Shown here: positions 25,453-38,042 of the stretch, in pieces
Position numbering within the stretch: position 1 is the stretch's first letter
How the letters are laid out: the number at the start of each line of letters is the position of its first letter
NCBI RefSeq assembly: GCF_024323335.1
Contig: NC_066585.1
Coordinates: 75,812,109 to 75,876,108, forward strand
Direction: 5' to 3'
DNA length: 64,000 nucleotides
Origin: Lathyrus oleraceus
Lineage: Eukaryota > Streptophyta > Magnoliopsida > Fabales > Fabaceae
Made by a program: the position numbers and the translations under genes
The notes under the pieces: generated by a model
What the model saw: the letters and a program-made list of their open reading frames with translations, nothing else
Told to the model about the DNA's origin: nothing
Database searches by the model: none

Positions 25453-25639
25453 AAAGCTATGCATAACAGTCTGAATTACAGGTACAATCTATGCATAACA
25501 GTATGCATTAAAAATGACAGTCCAATTACAGGTCCAAATTAGAGACAACTTATAACAGAGTAACAATTACATGTCCAACTTATAACAGAGTGACAAAATC
25601 AGTAATAGTAGTGTGCATTAAGAATTACATATCCAAATT

Positions 25640-25850
25640 ATGAGCAATACCAGTACACCATTATATTAGACAACATAACAACATAACCAGTATTTTCATT
25701 CAAAATGTATTACGAATTATAAGCAATACCAGTACACCATTATATCAAACAACAACATAAGAACATAACTAACATTTTCATTCAAATTGTATTATAATCC
25801 ATCTTACAATTTTATATCAGACAACATAGGAACATAACCTAGAATCTAAT
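25640..25850. repeat. Direct repeats between the two MULE genes
   Basis: An approximately 75-bp unit containing GCAATACCAGTACACCATTA occurs at about 25649 and 25722, with a weaker third copy of its second half (ATCAGACAACATAGGAACAT) near 25816. It lies between the convergent gene ends. Confidence 0.7.
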
Positions 25851-25915
25851 CAACCTACAACCTATTTCATCAATGTTGTTCCAACAAATGCAAACAACAT
25901 AACAAAAACCAACAT

Positions 25916-26354
25916 TCATTTTATCTTCAACTGTTTCTTCAACATCTTCACTTTCCTCTTCAATTCTTCCTCTTTTGTTTTGCACAATTTAACCATCGCT
26001 TTATCTTTATTTATGTTCTTTAATAATGCAGAGATTAACTATTTTGCCCTAGGATTCATCACCTCATACAACCAAACAAAGTGAATGCATTTCTTGTAAC
26101 CTTTAATCTGTAAGCATCAATGGAGATGAAGTTGAATAAATCTCATCCAATACCAGAGCATTAACATTGAATCTGTAAACATCAATGGAGTAACTAGTAC
26201 ATACTTTATACATCCTACATCCATAGAAACAGCGACCTGGGTTAGCATCTATCCATGTCGTCGTCATCAATGGAGCATTCAGATCACACTTGCATACGTA
26301 CTTCGAACGATTTGAGGATCTACTTCTATGGCTAAAGACAGACTGATGTGACAT
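25916..26354 (-). pseudogene. GRF-type zinc-finger protein inside the MULE, one premature stop
   Basis: Exon 1 (26354-26205) encodes 50 residues from MSHQSVFSHR, including the GRF zinc-finger signature CKCDLNAPLM...NPGRCFYGCRMYK. A GT-AG intron (26204-26108) joins in frame to exon 2 (26107-25916), which reads GYKKCIHFVWLYE (the second half of the GRF domain) and ends with a lysine-rich coiled coil. Total would be 113 residues. A TAG at 26041-26039 breaks exon 2 just after the zinc finger. GRF domains bind single-stranded nucleic acid in other proteins. The gene converges on the transposase. It could be a captured host fragment or an accessory gene of the element. Confidence 0.75.
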
Positions 26355-26713
26355 CTTCAATATGGATGAAAGAAGAATAAGAATGCATTTATGGGATTTG
26401 AACACGATGGAGAGAAGAAGAAGAATTTAAGGATGAATGAGAGACTGAGAAGTACGAATGGAGAGAAGAAGAAGATGAATCCTGATTTCTGATTTTATAA
26501 TTTGTTTTTTTTTATTTTAAAAAAAGTTCTTAATATTTTCTAAATTAAAATATTCACGTGGATATTAAAATATAATTGATTGATGACATGAATCCAAATA
26601 TCATTTGTTACGTCATTAATGAATTGACACATAAGCAAAATTAGATAGGGGACCATGCAAATCCGAACTCAGTCAAAATTAAGGGACCAAAATATCAAGT
26701 TTTGTAATAGGGG

Positions 26714-27430
26714 CAAGGACGGAGGCATGTACAAGGAAGTGGGGGTTAGTGCCCCCACTATCTTTTAATACTTGTTTATGATTAATATTATTTTTTATAT
26801 TAATACATACATTTTAATTAAAACATGTACATGTTATTTTATATTAAATATAAGTTTAATTAATCTAAAATAAAGACTATTACATGACTCATTCAGTAAA
26901 AAGGGCACAAACTTTAACGTCTCTTTAATATTGTTTTTGTAATTCTATTTAATTATATAATAATAATAATATATTATATTATATTATATTAAAATTTAAA
27001 AGTTTAAAATTACAGCAGTATCAATTGTTTTATATAAAGCTTAAAATTTGCATATTGTCATGAAAGTTATATTTACAATTGCTAAAATTTTAATTGTTGA
27101 TAATTTTTACGAATATAAATATCTTCAAAATTTAATGTGGAATTTTGTCTCAAATATTATATTTTCACTTTTTTTTAATCTCAAAATAATTATAACTTTT
27201 GAGTATTAATATAATATATATTCATTATTATATTTTTATTTATTAAATCTTAATTTACATATGTCAATTATAATTAAAATATATATTTTGATCAATAATA
27301 TTAATTTTATCATTAAATATAACTATTTTAAAAAAAGTTACACAAAACTTAAATGTAATATTTAAAGTTAAATCGAAAAAATATTTATATAAATTTCCCC
27401 ATTTATTGAAAAGTTTTGGCTCCGTCACTG
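26714..27430. mobile_element. Non-autonomous hAT element nested in the MULE right TIR
   Basis: An exact 8-bp duplication AATAGGGG flanks it (26706-26713 and 27431-27438). The left terminus CAAGGACGGAGGC and the reverse-complemented right terminus CAGTGACGGAGCC form imperfect TIRs of hAT type. The 717-bp interior is AT-rich with no transposase. Confidence 0.9.
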
Positions 27431-27488
27431 AATAGGGGAACCAATTATTTAAAATGTCCAAATTATGGGCATTTAAGTCTAAAATTAA

Positions 27489-28076
27489 TTAAATATTTAA
27501 TATATTTGATTAAAATAAAAAAATTAACACTAAAAGAAGTTGTATAAATTTGTAATTGTTAGAAGAGAAATAGGAAAATATAATAAAATTGATCAAAATA
27601 AAAACCAATATTATATAAATATTACTAATTGTGATTCTTTATAAATATATTTTTTGTAAGGTTAAATTGCAGTTTTAATCTCCTAATTTATTTGATTCAC
27701 GAAATTATTCCGTCTATTTAAAATTTAAACAATTTTGAATTCTCTCTCACATTTATTCTTTGAAAATCGATGAAATATTTATTTTTTAACTTATATTTTT
27801 ATTTATAAAATTTTACAATAAATTTATATACGATGATTTTTCATGTGTTTCTCTCATGTTTTATTCTTTAAAAAAATGAAAATATCATTAATTTTAAGTA
27901 AAAATATATGAAAATAGATTAAAAATGTTTATCTATTTCATTAATAAGATAAAATAGGAGAATTAACAGTATAAAATATTTTTGTAATAATATTAATTGC
28001 GAGTGAATGCAGACAAAAATTATTTAATATCGAACTTAAAATAAGAATAGTTTAATTTTAAATATTGAACAAAAGG

Positions 28077-28079
<3 letters not shown>
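27489..28079. other. AT-rich stretch without a gene
   Basis: No conserved frames. Long A/T runs only. Confidence 0.4.

Positions 28080-28161
<82 letters not shown>
28080..28161. repeat. (AT)n microsatellite, about 82 bp
   Basis: Uninterrupted TA dinucleotides. Confidence 0.97.
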
Positions 28162-28163
<2 letters not shown>

Positions 28164-28319
28164 ATTTAGATAACACTAAAATGTTAAATTTAATATAATG
28201 ACACCTTTCATAATTCTTTATTGTATATTTGTATAACAATATTTATAGTTAGATTGAAAATTATTATCATAATATAAATAATATCTATAAAATTTTAATA
28301 TTAATTAGAAATTATTTAA

Positions 28320-28525
28320 TAGGTTAATAAGATGGATCAAAATTAATCGTTTTGATGAACTTTCATAAAACGATAATTTTATGCATCTCATTAAACAGTC
28401 AAATAATTTTTGATTTATGTTAAATTTTATAGAAATAATTTATATGAAAATAACTTTCAATTTAAAAATTGGTTTTATTATATTTATATGCGGTAAAAAA
28501 TTTATAAAAAATATCATGAATTAAA
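28320..28525 (+). repeat. AT-rich dispersed repeat, copy 1
   Basis: About 200 bp containing GATTTATGTTAAATTTTATAG, similar to a second copy at 29635-29840 in the same orientation. The shared order is ATGATCAAAATT, then TTTTATGTATCTC, then the TTAAATTTTATAG block, then ATAATTTTC or ATAACTTTC. Class unknown. Confidence 0.55.
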
Positions 28526-28863
28526 TTTGACATTTTATTATCATTTAAGTATATGATATATACCGTGACGGAGCTACAGTATACAATTTAAATTGTATTA
28601 TTATAAAATATTATGTAATATTAATTATCCATTTTCAACTTATAATAACATGAACAACATTTAAAACACAAACACTGTGACTATTATATTAGATACTCTA
28701 AATTATTATAATTTAACATACTATTATTTTTCTTTTATTAAAAAATCATTAACAAAATTTCTTTCAATTAAATTTAAAAGATAATATGTATTCATTCCAT
28801 TTCTATTTATAAGACTTTCAAACAAATATTACATATATTAAAAAGAATTATTAGTATAATTAT

Positions 28864-29498
28864 TGTTAGAAAATTCGGTAAAATTAAATGGATTCAGGAC
28901 TGAATCGTGATTGAGAATCACTTTCCTTAAAAGTATTTCAAGCACTCTTTTATTATGTCTTAGAGTTGGAAAATGCAAGAACACTCAGGATAATATCAGC
29001 CTTAATTTCGAGTCTGCACAAGACAAGTGAAGAACCCGAAAACACAATGTTTCATATATGACACTATTTCATGAAAAGATATGAAAATTGAATTCAAAAT
29101 TCAAACAAAACAATAACTAAAATTCTGAGCACTAATAAAAACGCAGCATGCCGGCCACCGGAGAGCCGCCTCATTAACGCCGCGAATAGCCCAATCGCTC
29201 CGATGCGACGTGCCTACAAGCCGCCACTAGCGCCTCTACGTCCATGGTCCCGGAGCCGGTGTCGCCGGTGGCAACCGGCGAGGGTCCATTGGTTGTGTCA
29301 AGTGGCATAATGCTTTGGACCACCACATGTCCACGTGGCACCTTATTTTCTTTGTTCCTTTGGTGAGTTAAAGTTCCAAAACATTTATAATGCTTTAAAG
29401 GATGTCTCCACTTTCTATGTGGGACTTAAAGCAAAGCATTAAATGCTATTTAACTCTTTTGTCATTTTGGAACTAATATTGCAAAACAATTTCCAACA
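28864..29498 (-). repeat. Copia solo LTR, 635 bp, with 5-bp target duplication
   Basis: Read on the minus strand it starts TGTTGGAAATTGTTTTGC and ends CGAATTTTCTAACA; the ends form the short TGTTRGAAA inverted repeat of copia LTRs. ATTAT flanks both sides (28859-28863 and 29499-29503). The sense strand contains AAGTCCCACATAG, a block common near the start of plant copia LTRs. There is no internal region. A markedly GC-rich segment lies at about 29145-29290. Confidence 0.88.
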
Positions 29499-29634
29499 AT
29501 TATTACATTTTGTGAATAATTATTAGCAAGGGAAATTTTTTGTTTTAAAAAGTAAATTGTTGGTTTTAATAAAGGATATATTTGTATATAAATATATTTT
29601 ATAAAATTTAAAATCAATCGAAAAGCATTTGATA

Positions 29635-29840
29635 GGTAAAGAATGATCAAAATTTACGATGTTGTTAAAGTTTTGTAAGACGTTAAGTTTTATGTATCTC
29701 GTTGATATATTAAATGATTTTCGATTGATGTTAAATTTTATAGAGATGATCTATATCATAATAATTTTCCATTCAACGGTGAATTTTATTATACGGATAT
29801 GTAACGAAAAGTTATTTGAGATGTCATATAATGTCAACTT
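29635..29840 (+). repeat. AT-rich dispersed repeat, copy 2
   Basis: Second copy of the repeat at 28320-28525, about 1.3 kb downstream in direct orientation and separated from it by the copia solo LTR. The two are clearly diverged. Confidence 0.55.
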
Positions 29841-30805
29841 GTCGTCAACTATCACGTCATATCTTCAACGATCAGTATGACAATTACGACTATTCTTATC
29901 ACTATTACGAGAACAAACAACCACCTCTTCAACAATAGTCGACCACAACTTTAACTATCTTAGATTATCACTCCATTTATTTCAATCACCAATTTGATAT
30001 TTACTATCATTTTAACCAATATTACCACAACTATTAACCACCACTCAAATTATTATCGATCACTATCTAGATAACTGTCTATCGATAATCATCTTTTCAA
30101 GCATTATAATTATTTTTTGATAAATTCCTTCACTAATATTTAAATTAGTTAATAAATCTGTTATATATTTATATTTGTTTTATATTTCAAATTAACTTTT
30201 GAAAATTTCAAATATGATTTTTAAAATGTTAAAATCTCAACACTAGAACTAATATGTTCAAAACAAGTTTATAAAAGTTTAACTTATCACCCAAGTTACT
30301 GAAAATAATCACGATTAGCGACTAGTCTTCGTCGTGTTCGTTCCAGAAACCGAATGCTATTAATTTTTATCGGCCATCCACCCACGTGAGTCCGTTCACC
30401 TCAAGCACAGTAAGCTAATGTTTTGGACGGAAACGGAACTGTTTGCACCAAAACTCTGGACATTCAATTTAATGCATTACAACTTGCGTGGAACACTTCA
30501 ACTCAACTCAACCGCTCATTATTATATGTTTAAAAAAATTGAGACTTATGCATGAGGTATCGATTGCCCTTGCATTCTTATATTGGTCACATCAATGATG
30601 CATGGCTATAATACCAAACATCGCTTCTATTTGTAGAATCTTTTGTATTAATTTTGTGGCCATTCATGATGCCTCAGTTTTAATGGCATCTTCTTTCTTT
30701 TGCTTTTAAAAAAATAAATAAAAAGCACTTGACTGATTTATAGGACACTTTTAGATAACATATTTATTTTATTATTTATAAACTATTACCTATCTTTTCA
30801 ACGCA
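29841..30805. other. Non-coding stretch, no feature recognised
   Basis: 29880-30080 is rich in CACTATTA/CCACAA-type simple sequence. 30300-30520 is less AT-rich than its surroundings but holds no convincing frame. Confidence 0.4.
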
Positions 30806-30813
30806 TCTATAAG

Positions 30814-31106
30814 CAGGGTCGGTCCAATCATATCGGAGGTCACGTTCTAATTTTAAAAATAAGTTTAATTTTTAAAAAAAATACAATTATAATAATTAAA
30901 AAAAATCAAAAATACAATTATATATTAATTTTTGTATGTATTAAATTTTTATCAGAATATTTTTTAATTATTAAATTTTTTTAATAACATTTTATTTATT
31001 TTTATTAATATTTATAAAAAAAATTGAAATTTTCAAATTTTAGGGTCTCCTAAAATATGAGGCCCTGTGTTGCAGCACATGGTGCACATGCACATGGTCG
31101 GGCCTG
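30814..31106. mobile_element. hAT-type MITE, 293 bp
   Basis: An exact 8-bp duplication TCTATAAG flanks it (30806-30813 and 31107-31114). The left terminus CAGGGTCGGTCC and the reverse-complemented right terminus CAGGCCCGACC form short imperfect TIRs. The interior is AT-rich and non-coding. Confidence 0.88.
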
Positions 31107-31114
31107 TCTATAAG

Positions 31115-31847
31115 GACTACTCTCTCAAATCGATGGGATAATAATAGACAGAAAAGTTATTTCTCAAATTTTTAAGACTATTACATATTCATAGTTGAAT
31201 TTGAATCCATGACTTCTTATTAAACTGAAAGAGACCCGAACATAAGACATCTGATTAAACAGTAAAAGATTGTCATCTCATCCAAGTATTTTTTGGTTAA
31301 TTAATTGTTTGATTATAGATTATTAATGCATATCCAAGCATGGGCCATGTAGCATTTTTTTGGTAATGCTGGGACCATACAACATGTTCCCGTTGAAATT
31401 GAATTCCCGGTAGTCAAATTTTTTCTGCATTCACGCTATTAAGATATTGTTAATTGTTTGATCTTGATCGGACAAAAACAAATTTAATTTTCCCAAAATT
31501 ATCAGCTTGAATGTTTAAAAGCGTGGTTTTTGACTAAAGGGAATTTGGATTCGTTCCCACTAAATGTAGGTATTTAGTATATCCATTTTGGAGTGACTGG
31601 ATCACTTTCTTGAACAAAGCATGTGATTCAACTCCTACAATGAACAACGTGAGACACGCGGGTTTGAGAACATCTCCTTAGTACTCCAAATGGATCAAAT
31701 GTGGCTTTCGTCAAATGGTTCAACACATATCAGAGAGAGTGATGTCATAGTTTGAATACGTTCATCCTCCTTTGATATCTTGGGATTATGTAGACTTGAT
31801 ATGATAGAACATTTGAGAAGCTCTTAAATTCTTGGGATATTTCTTTT

Positions 31848-31849
<2 letters not shown>
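31115..31849. other. Intergenic stretch without a recognised gene
   Basis: No conserved frame or repeat found on either strand. Confidence 0.4.

Positions 31850-31934
<85 letters not shown>
31850..31934. repeat. (AT)n microsatellite, about 85 bp
   Basis: Uninterrupted TA dinucleotides. Confidence 0.97.
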
Positions 31935-31940
<6 letters not shown>

Positions 31941-32387
31941 TTTTCAGATATCAAAGTTGTTCTTCCTCGTGTTAGGAAGAGAGTTGTCGAAGCCAACATA
32001 AGTAGAAGCACTTGTAAAGACATGGGAGGATGAAGGCATTGCTCCCAGTCTGGTCTTGAGATGTAGAGGCATTAGAGACCTAGTAATAAGGATTCTTGGC
32101 AGGAGGAAGGTACATGAGGATCCTCATGCTTAGGATATTGCACATGTGTTGCTTCTTTATGTGTGCATAAGTATTCACATTCAAACTAGTAACAAGTGAT
32201 AAGAAAAATATTGATTCCACGGGGAATGTATTAAATATTTTTTTTAGTGTTTACATCAAAAATTTTAAAATAAAGCATGAGCTAGTAACAAAATAGTAGT
32301 GTCTCATGTGGTTAAAATCATGTAAATCAGAGAGAAATAACAAAGTATTAAAGAAAATATAGAGGTATTATATTGAATAATGATTAT

Positions 32388-32645
32388 TTCATAAATTCAT
32401 CTAACATTTCTATATATGTGTAGTGTCGTGACTAGTGAGACCAACACTAAACCTTGCAGTTTTCTCAACGTGAAAATATTTAATGAATTCATCTAATCTG
32501 TGAATATGATGTGTGGTGTCATGATTATGAGGTCATCATTAAACCTTGTTGTGTTTCTCATAACATGAGAATATTTAATGAATCCATCCAATGTGGGAAT
32601 ATGATGGGCGGTGCCATGATTATGAGGGCGGAACTAAATTTTATG
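32388..32645. repeat. Tandem repeat, three copies of about 95 bp
   Basis: Copies begin near 32388, 32482 and 32578 with AATGAATTCATCTAA-like sequence and contain a GTGTGGTGTCATGATTATGAG-like block. Copies 2 and 3 are most alike. No gene is associated. Confidence 0.75.
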
Positions 32646-33658
32646 GTGCATGTCTACAACGAAAAAGTATGCATTGATTCAATATGAAGCTTATGTATAA
32701 TCCTCACAATAGCACCAATACACTTCAAAAAAACTTGTTTTATTTATCCTTATGACTCTAATCCTTTATATCTAAAGTGATTAAGTAAGCAATGTATGTC
32801 TACTCACTATCCATATTAGTTCTTGAAACTCATTTGTTGAATATTAGTGCAACGTAACAAACTTGTATCTAAATCTAAGATGATAAAAATCATAATCAAA
32901 TATATGATGGTAAATCATAAGAGCTAAACATATCACAACATCATATTTATTAACATTCAAAATGTAAATTTTTGTGCTTGTAGGTATGACATCTGTAACA
33001 ATCTATTTGGTATTGATGTTGATAATGCTCTTTAGAGAAGTCTTCATCATAAGTGATTTTATTTGAAGGATGACAAGTGAAGTAATCATCTGATGTGATC
33101 AAGTAGTGTTGCTTAAAGATCAAGGTATGATGTGATCAAGTGGTGGTGCTTGAAGATCAAGGTGTCAGTTGTTGTGATGATCAAGATATGCTAAAGATAT
33201 CAAAGATCTATTGTGATTATCAAGTTGTGATGAAGATATCAAAGCTCATTATTATAGTGATCAAGTGTTTGGATATAAAGATATCAAAGTATATTTATGA
33301 AGGACAACACCTTATGTCAAGCAACGTTCAATGAAGCCAATGAAGACCTTTTATCAAGCAATGGGTCAATTATGGTGTTTATCTTGAACAATTATATCAA
33401 GCCTCATTAGAAGAATATTCAAGGTTACAATGAAGTGATAAAGTCAAAGATAAAGTGGAAGAAAACTATGAGCTTTAGAGTTGTGAAAGAGAGGAAATGT
33501 GAAAGCTCGTCGAGTCTGTGTCGAGTAATTTATGTCTGAAAAGGTATAAGACTAGCTCTCAAATGTACTAAGGAAAATTAAACATACAGTTTAAACCTTT
33601 TGGAAAACCTCTCTCTTTTTATTAAAATCATAAAAACAAAATGTTTTTGTGCCTAGAT
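32646..33658. other. Non-coding stretch, possibly the left part of a copia-like LTR
   Basis: 33040-33300 repeats the motif TGATCAAG at irregular spacing. The last part (CTCTCTCTTTTTATT near 33608) joins sequence-wise to 35714 onward once the chromovirus solo LTR is removed. No gene. Confidence 0.4.
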
Positions 33659-33962
33659 TGTAACAACCCAATTTTAGTAATTAGTTCGTATATTATTATT
33701 ATTATATTATATTTAATTATTTGGAGTGTTAAGTAATTAATCGGTTGTGAGGTAGTATAATGATCGAGTATATTAATTAATTTGGTGTGTTAATTAATTA
33801 TTTAGTTGATATAATTAAATAATTGAATTAACTAATTTGGTGTGCATAGTGAATGGTTTAATTTATTTAAATTTAAATAAGAGATATTTAAATATTAGGT
33901 ATTATTGGGCCTAGTAATTAAATTAGATGGATGTCATGATTTAAGCCCAACTAGAATACTAA

Positions 33963-33970
33963 TATAAATA
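33963..33970 (+). promoter_or_regulatory. TATA box of the chromovirus solo LTR
   Basis: TATAAATA about 305 bp into the LTR, followed about 30 bp on by a purine-rich GAGGAGAGTGAG segment. Position and sequence fit a U3 promoter. Confidence 0.55.
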
Positions 33971-34644
33971 GTAAGAGGTGAGGAGAGTGAGAATTAGAAT
34001 TCATTTGAACATTGAAGGCGATAGAGAAAGAGGAGAGGAAAAGTAAAGAGAAGAGCTAGGGTTTCCATCAAATTGAAGAGGTAAGGGGGGAATCCTTATT
34101 ATTATGGGTTAGTATGATTGGGTCAATGGGTAGATGTATGTTTAGGTTAAAATCTCTAATTTGCATGATTTTAGGATTGTTAGGTTTTGATGATTATGCT
34201 TGATTGTGGTGATTGATTGTGTTAAAACTGCAAATTAACGTTATATAATTGGAGTATGGTGTAAGTTATAATTTTCTGAACGTTTGGCTTTTTACGGAAT
34301 TGAAATCGGAGGTCCGGAAGTCCTCCAACGATGAAAACCGCGGAAAATTCTGCATGCTGTCCGTCACACTCGCGGCCTGTTTTTATGTTTTATTGACGAA
34401 ATCGTTTTGGTCATAACTTTTGATCCGTAAGTCCAAATCGAGTGTCGTTCAAAGCGTTGGATATGATTGCGTGATACTTATGTTGTTATGTCGATGATGT
34501 TAAGATGTTGATGAGTTGTTGTTGTTTGTTGATATTATTCATGTGGTAACATGAATTGGTTAATTGCATATGTGTTAGTATGTGTGCATTCATTCATAGC
34601 ATGGTCGACTTCATTGTGGAAGTGGTAAAACTGTGGGTTCACAT

Positions 34645-34852
34645 GAGCACTCATTTATCCTTAATTAGAAATAGGTGAGGTAGATGTAGCACTCATTGAT
34701 CCTTAATTGGAAACAGGTGAGATAGATGTAGCACTCATTGATCCTTAATTGGAAACAAGTGAGGTAGATGAGCACTCGTTGATCCTGAATTGGAAATAGG
34801 CGAGGTAGATGAGCACTCATTGATCCTTAATGGAAATAGGCGAGGTAGTAGA
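34645..34852. repeat. Tandem repeat, five copies of 40-43 bp, in the solo LTR
   Basis: The unit contains AGCACTCATTGATCCTTAAT followed by GGAAATAGGTGAGGTAGATG. Copies start near 34645, 34688, 34730, 34770 and 34811. Confidence 0.88.
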
Positions 34853-35713
34853 TGGTATCACATGCATAGAGTCACATGTCTTGCATTGAGTCATATTAGA
34901 GTCATGTGATAGTTGAATGTTTGCATGGTTGTGATTGTGATGTGTGTATGAGATATGATAATTGAATTTGGTGATGTTTGGATACTTAACTTGGTGAAAT
35001 ATGTGATTATGTGATAATTGTGATTATGTGTATATTTGAGAATATTGCATTGAATTTTAGTATTAACTTCTTGAGTGTTAATGTATGTTTGAAACGTGTG
35101 AAATAAATGTTGGTTAATATTATTGACATGATTATCCAAGGTGTGATGAATTCCTTTAATTGTTGATTTAATCATTGTGCCTTATTATGCTATTTCATAA
35201 TGATTTGAATTCTCACCCTTTCTGTTTGAATGTTACCTTTACATGGGTATCGTGCAGATACTCCAGAGTAGTATCACTGAAGTAAGAGGACGGTAGCTCG
35301 CTCGAGATTAGCTGGAGAGTTTCCGTATTTTAGTTTGACGATTAGGTAATGAGTCAATGCTCTGGTCATGTAACACTGGGTAGATTGGTAGTATCGAACT
35401 CATATCTCATTAGAGATGCAGTATGTTATTACTTGAGTTACGTTATCTTGAGATGATTGTTAAGAGATGATCATGGTATGGGACATGGATCATTTTATGA
35501 AATACATGAGTATTCTTTATTTTCCGCTGCGAACGCATATGCTTGAATATTCATGATAATTGAGATGTGTTATTTTAAATGACCAGTTGTATTGTTGGTT
35601 TTTGAAAGCTTTTAGTTTTTGAAAACGTCGATGTGACGCCCTTTTGTTTATATGCGTGCTTATTTACTCTGATTATATGTTAAATATTTTGGGGTAGAAA
35701 AAGGGATGTTACA

Positions 35714-36790
<1,077 letters not shown>

Positions 36791-37183
36791 ATGCCAAATG
36801 AGCATGAGCGTAATTCTCATAAATGGTAATCAACCATTGGAACCCCTGGGGGATATATTACACGTTGTATTTTTAATAAAAAGAATTGGATTTTTAAATA
36901 TGATCCAATTCCTAATTCAAAAGATATCAGTGTATTTGTTGAGTTTCGGGAAGAATCTAAAAAGGAAGACATAATCAAGAAACTCAACGAATTGATCTAG
37001 TTTTTTAAGGATGGAGGAAGAAACTCAAATTCGTTAGAAGAATCTTCACCGAAAGAATATTTTGTAGAAGAAGTAGAATTAACCCTAGTGGTTTCCTTTG
37101 AACGAATGATTTCAATAGATGAACGATCATTCGAAGAGTCATCTAATGAATGTGATGAATACATCCAAAATAAATATTAAAGA
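36791..37183 (+). pseudogene. Decayed coding stretch of unknown family
   Basis: A frame from ATG 36791 (MPNEHERNSHKW) is broken by TAA at 36827 and TAG at about 36998, but otherwise reads as protein: YITRCIFNKKNWIFKYDPIP, then EFREESKKEDIIKKL, then acidic serine/glutamate-rich sequence ending DEYIQNKY. Composition and length of open frame exceed the AT-rich surroundings. It follows an LTR-like segment, so a retroelement origin is plausible, but I do not recognise the family. Confidence 0.4.
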
Positions 37184-37259
37184 AGCTTCACCAAGTGGAA
37201 TATTCAAAGTAGCTTTATCTAACAAAAGAAGATAGCGTGAGTGAACTAACATCTTAGAT

Positions 37260-37893
37260 ATGTTTTGAATGATGTCAAAACTAGGACATGTAGTATTTGT
37301 ATACATTGGATCTTGTTGTCTATGTCTAGGTGTTCATTATCATATTAGGACATTTAAAATCAGATTAGATAGGCCATTACAAGTCAAACTTATGATTTTT
37401 TCATGAAAAACATGTAAATTGGTCGATATATTTTGTCTATGTATTAATACATATTGAATGAGTTTTTAAAAAAAATAGTTCTAGCATAATTGTATTGATA
37501 CATAAGGAGGATGGGTCGATACAAAGCGTGAATGAGTCGACTCATTCATGTTTAGAGTGGACTCCAACTGAGAGTTTCTTTTAAGAAAACATGTTGGCTT
37601 CAATGTATCGATACATTATTGTTGTGGGTCGATACATAATAGGTATGAGTCAACCTTCCCGTGTTTGGAGTCGACTTATACTGAAGAAATTTTTTAAACA
37701 AACTTCCCTGCCTTCAATGTGTCGATACACTGAGTGAATGTATCGACTCCTAGGCCTTATGTATTAACTCGTTCAAATTTGGAGTCAACACATTCAGTTC
37801 AATTTTTTCAACTTGTAATTTTTGACTGAAAATATGTTTTGTCTATTATTTTTTCTACACACGCACACACGCGCATACACACACATACACATA

Positions 37894-37943
<50 letters not shown>

Positions 37944-38042
37944 AATATGCATTCATGCATCATTTTTCAAAATGGAAACCAGGAACACACTTAGAATTTT
38001 CTCTTCATCTTCAATCTTTTTCTTCATACATTCAATAATTAT
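37260..38042 (+). repeat. Copia-like LTR start with repeated TGTATCGATACA motifs
   Basis: It begins TGTTTTGAATGATGTCAAAAC, a start style seen in SIRE/Maximus LTRs, and carries many GTCGATACA, TGTATCGATACATT and GAGTCGACTCATTC palindromes between 37490 and 37790. A (CA)n tract occupies about 37857-37940. It is cut at 38043 by the Ogre-like LTR. Family assignment is tentative. Confidence 0.45.
37857..37940. repeat. (CA)n microsatellite, imperfect start
   Basis: Interrupted ACACACGC units followed by a pure CA run of about 40 bp. Confidence 0.93.

Larger units (their letters stand above)
22637..27479 (+). mobile_element. Mutator-like element (MULE) with long TIRs and 9-bp TSD
   Basis: A perfect 9-bp duplication TAAAATTAA flanks the element (22628-22636 and 27480-27488). 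The left end reads GGGTTAAATGCACTTTTGAT; the reverse-complemented right end reads GACTTAAATGCCCATAATTT and then follows the left terminus for about 250 bp, including TGTGTCAATTCATTAATGACG in both. The interior holds a decayed transposase gene (plus strand) and a convergent GRF zinc-finger gene. A hAT element splits the right TIR; without it the element is about 4.1 kb. Confidence 0.9.
33659..35713 (+). repeat. Chromovirus-type solo LTR, 2055 bp
   Basis: It starts TGTAACAACCCAATTTTAG and ends AAAGGGATGTTACA. The 7-bp sequence CCTAGAT abuts both ends (33652-33658 and 35714-35720), which includes the 5-bp duplication expected for Ty3/gypsy. TTTTCCGCTGCGAACGC near 35521 is the block typical of Tekay/Del-type LTR ends. 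A TATAAATA at 33963-33970 is a plausible promoter. No internal region is present. Confidence 0.88.

Noticed and set aside
28563..28585. CGTGACGGAGCTACAG as another hAT terminus
   Set aside because: It resembles the hAT end CAGTGACGGAGCC, but no partner terminus or 8-bp duplication was found nearby.
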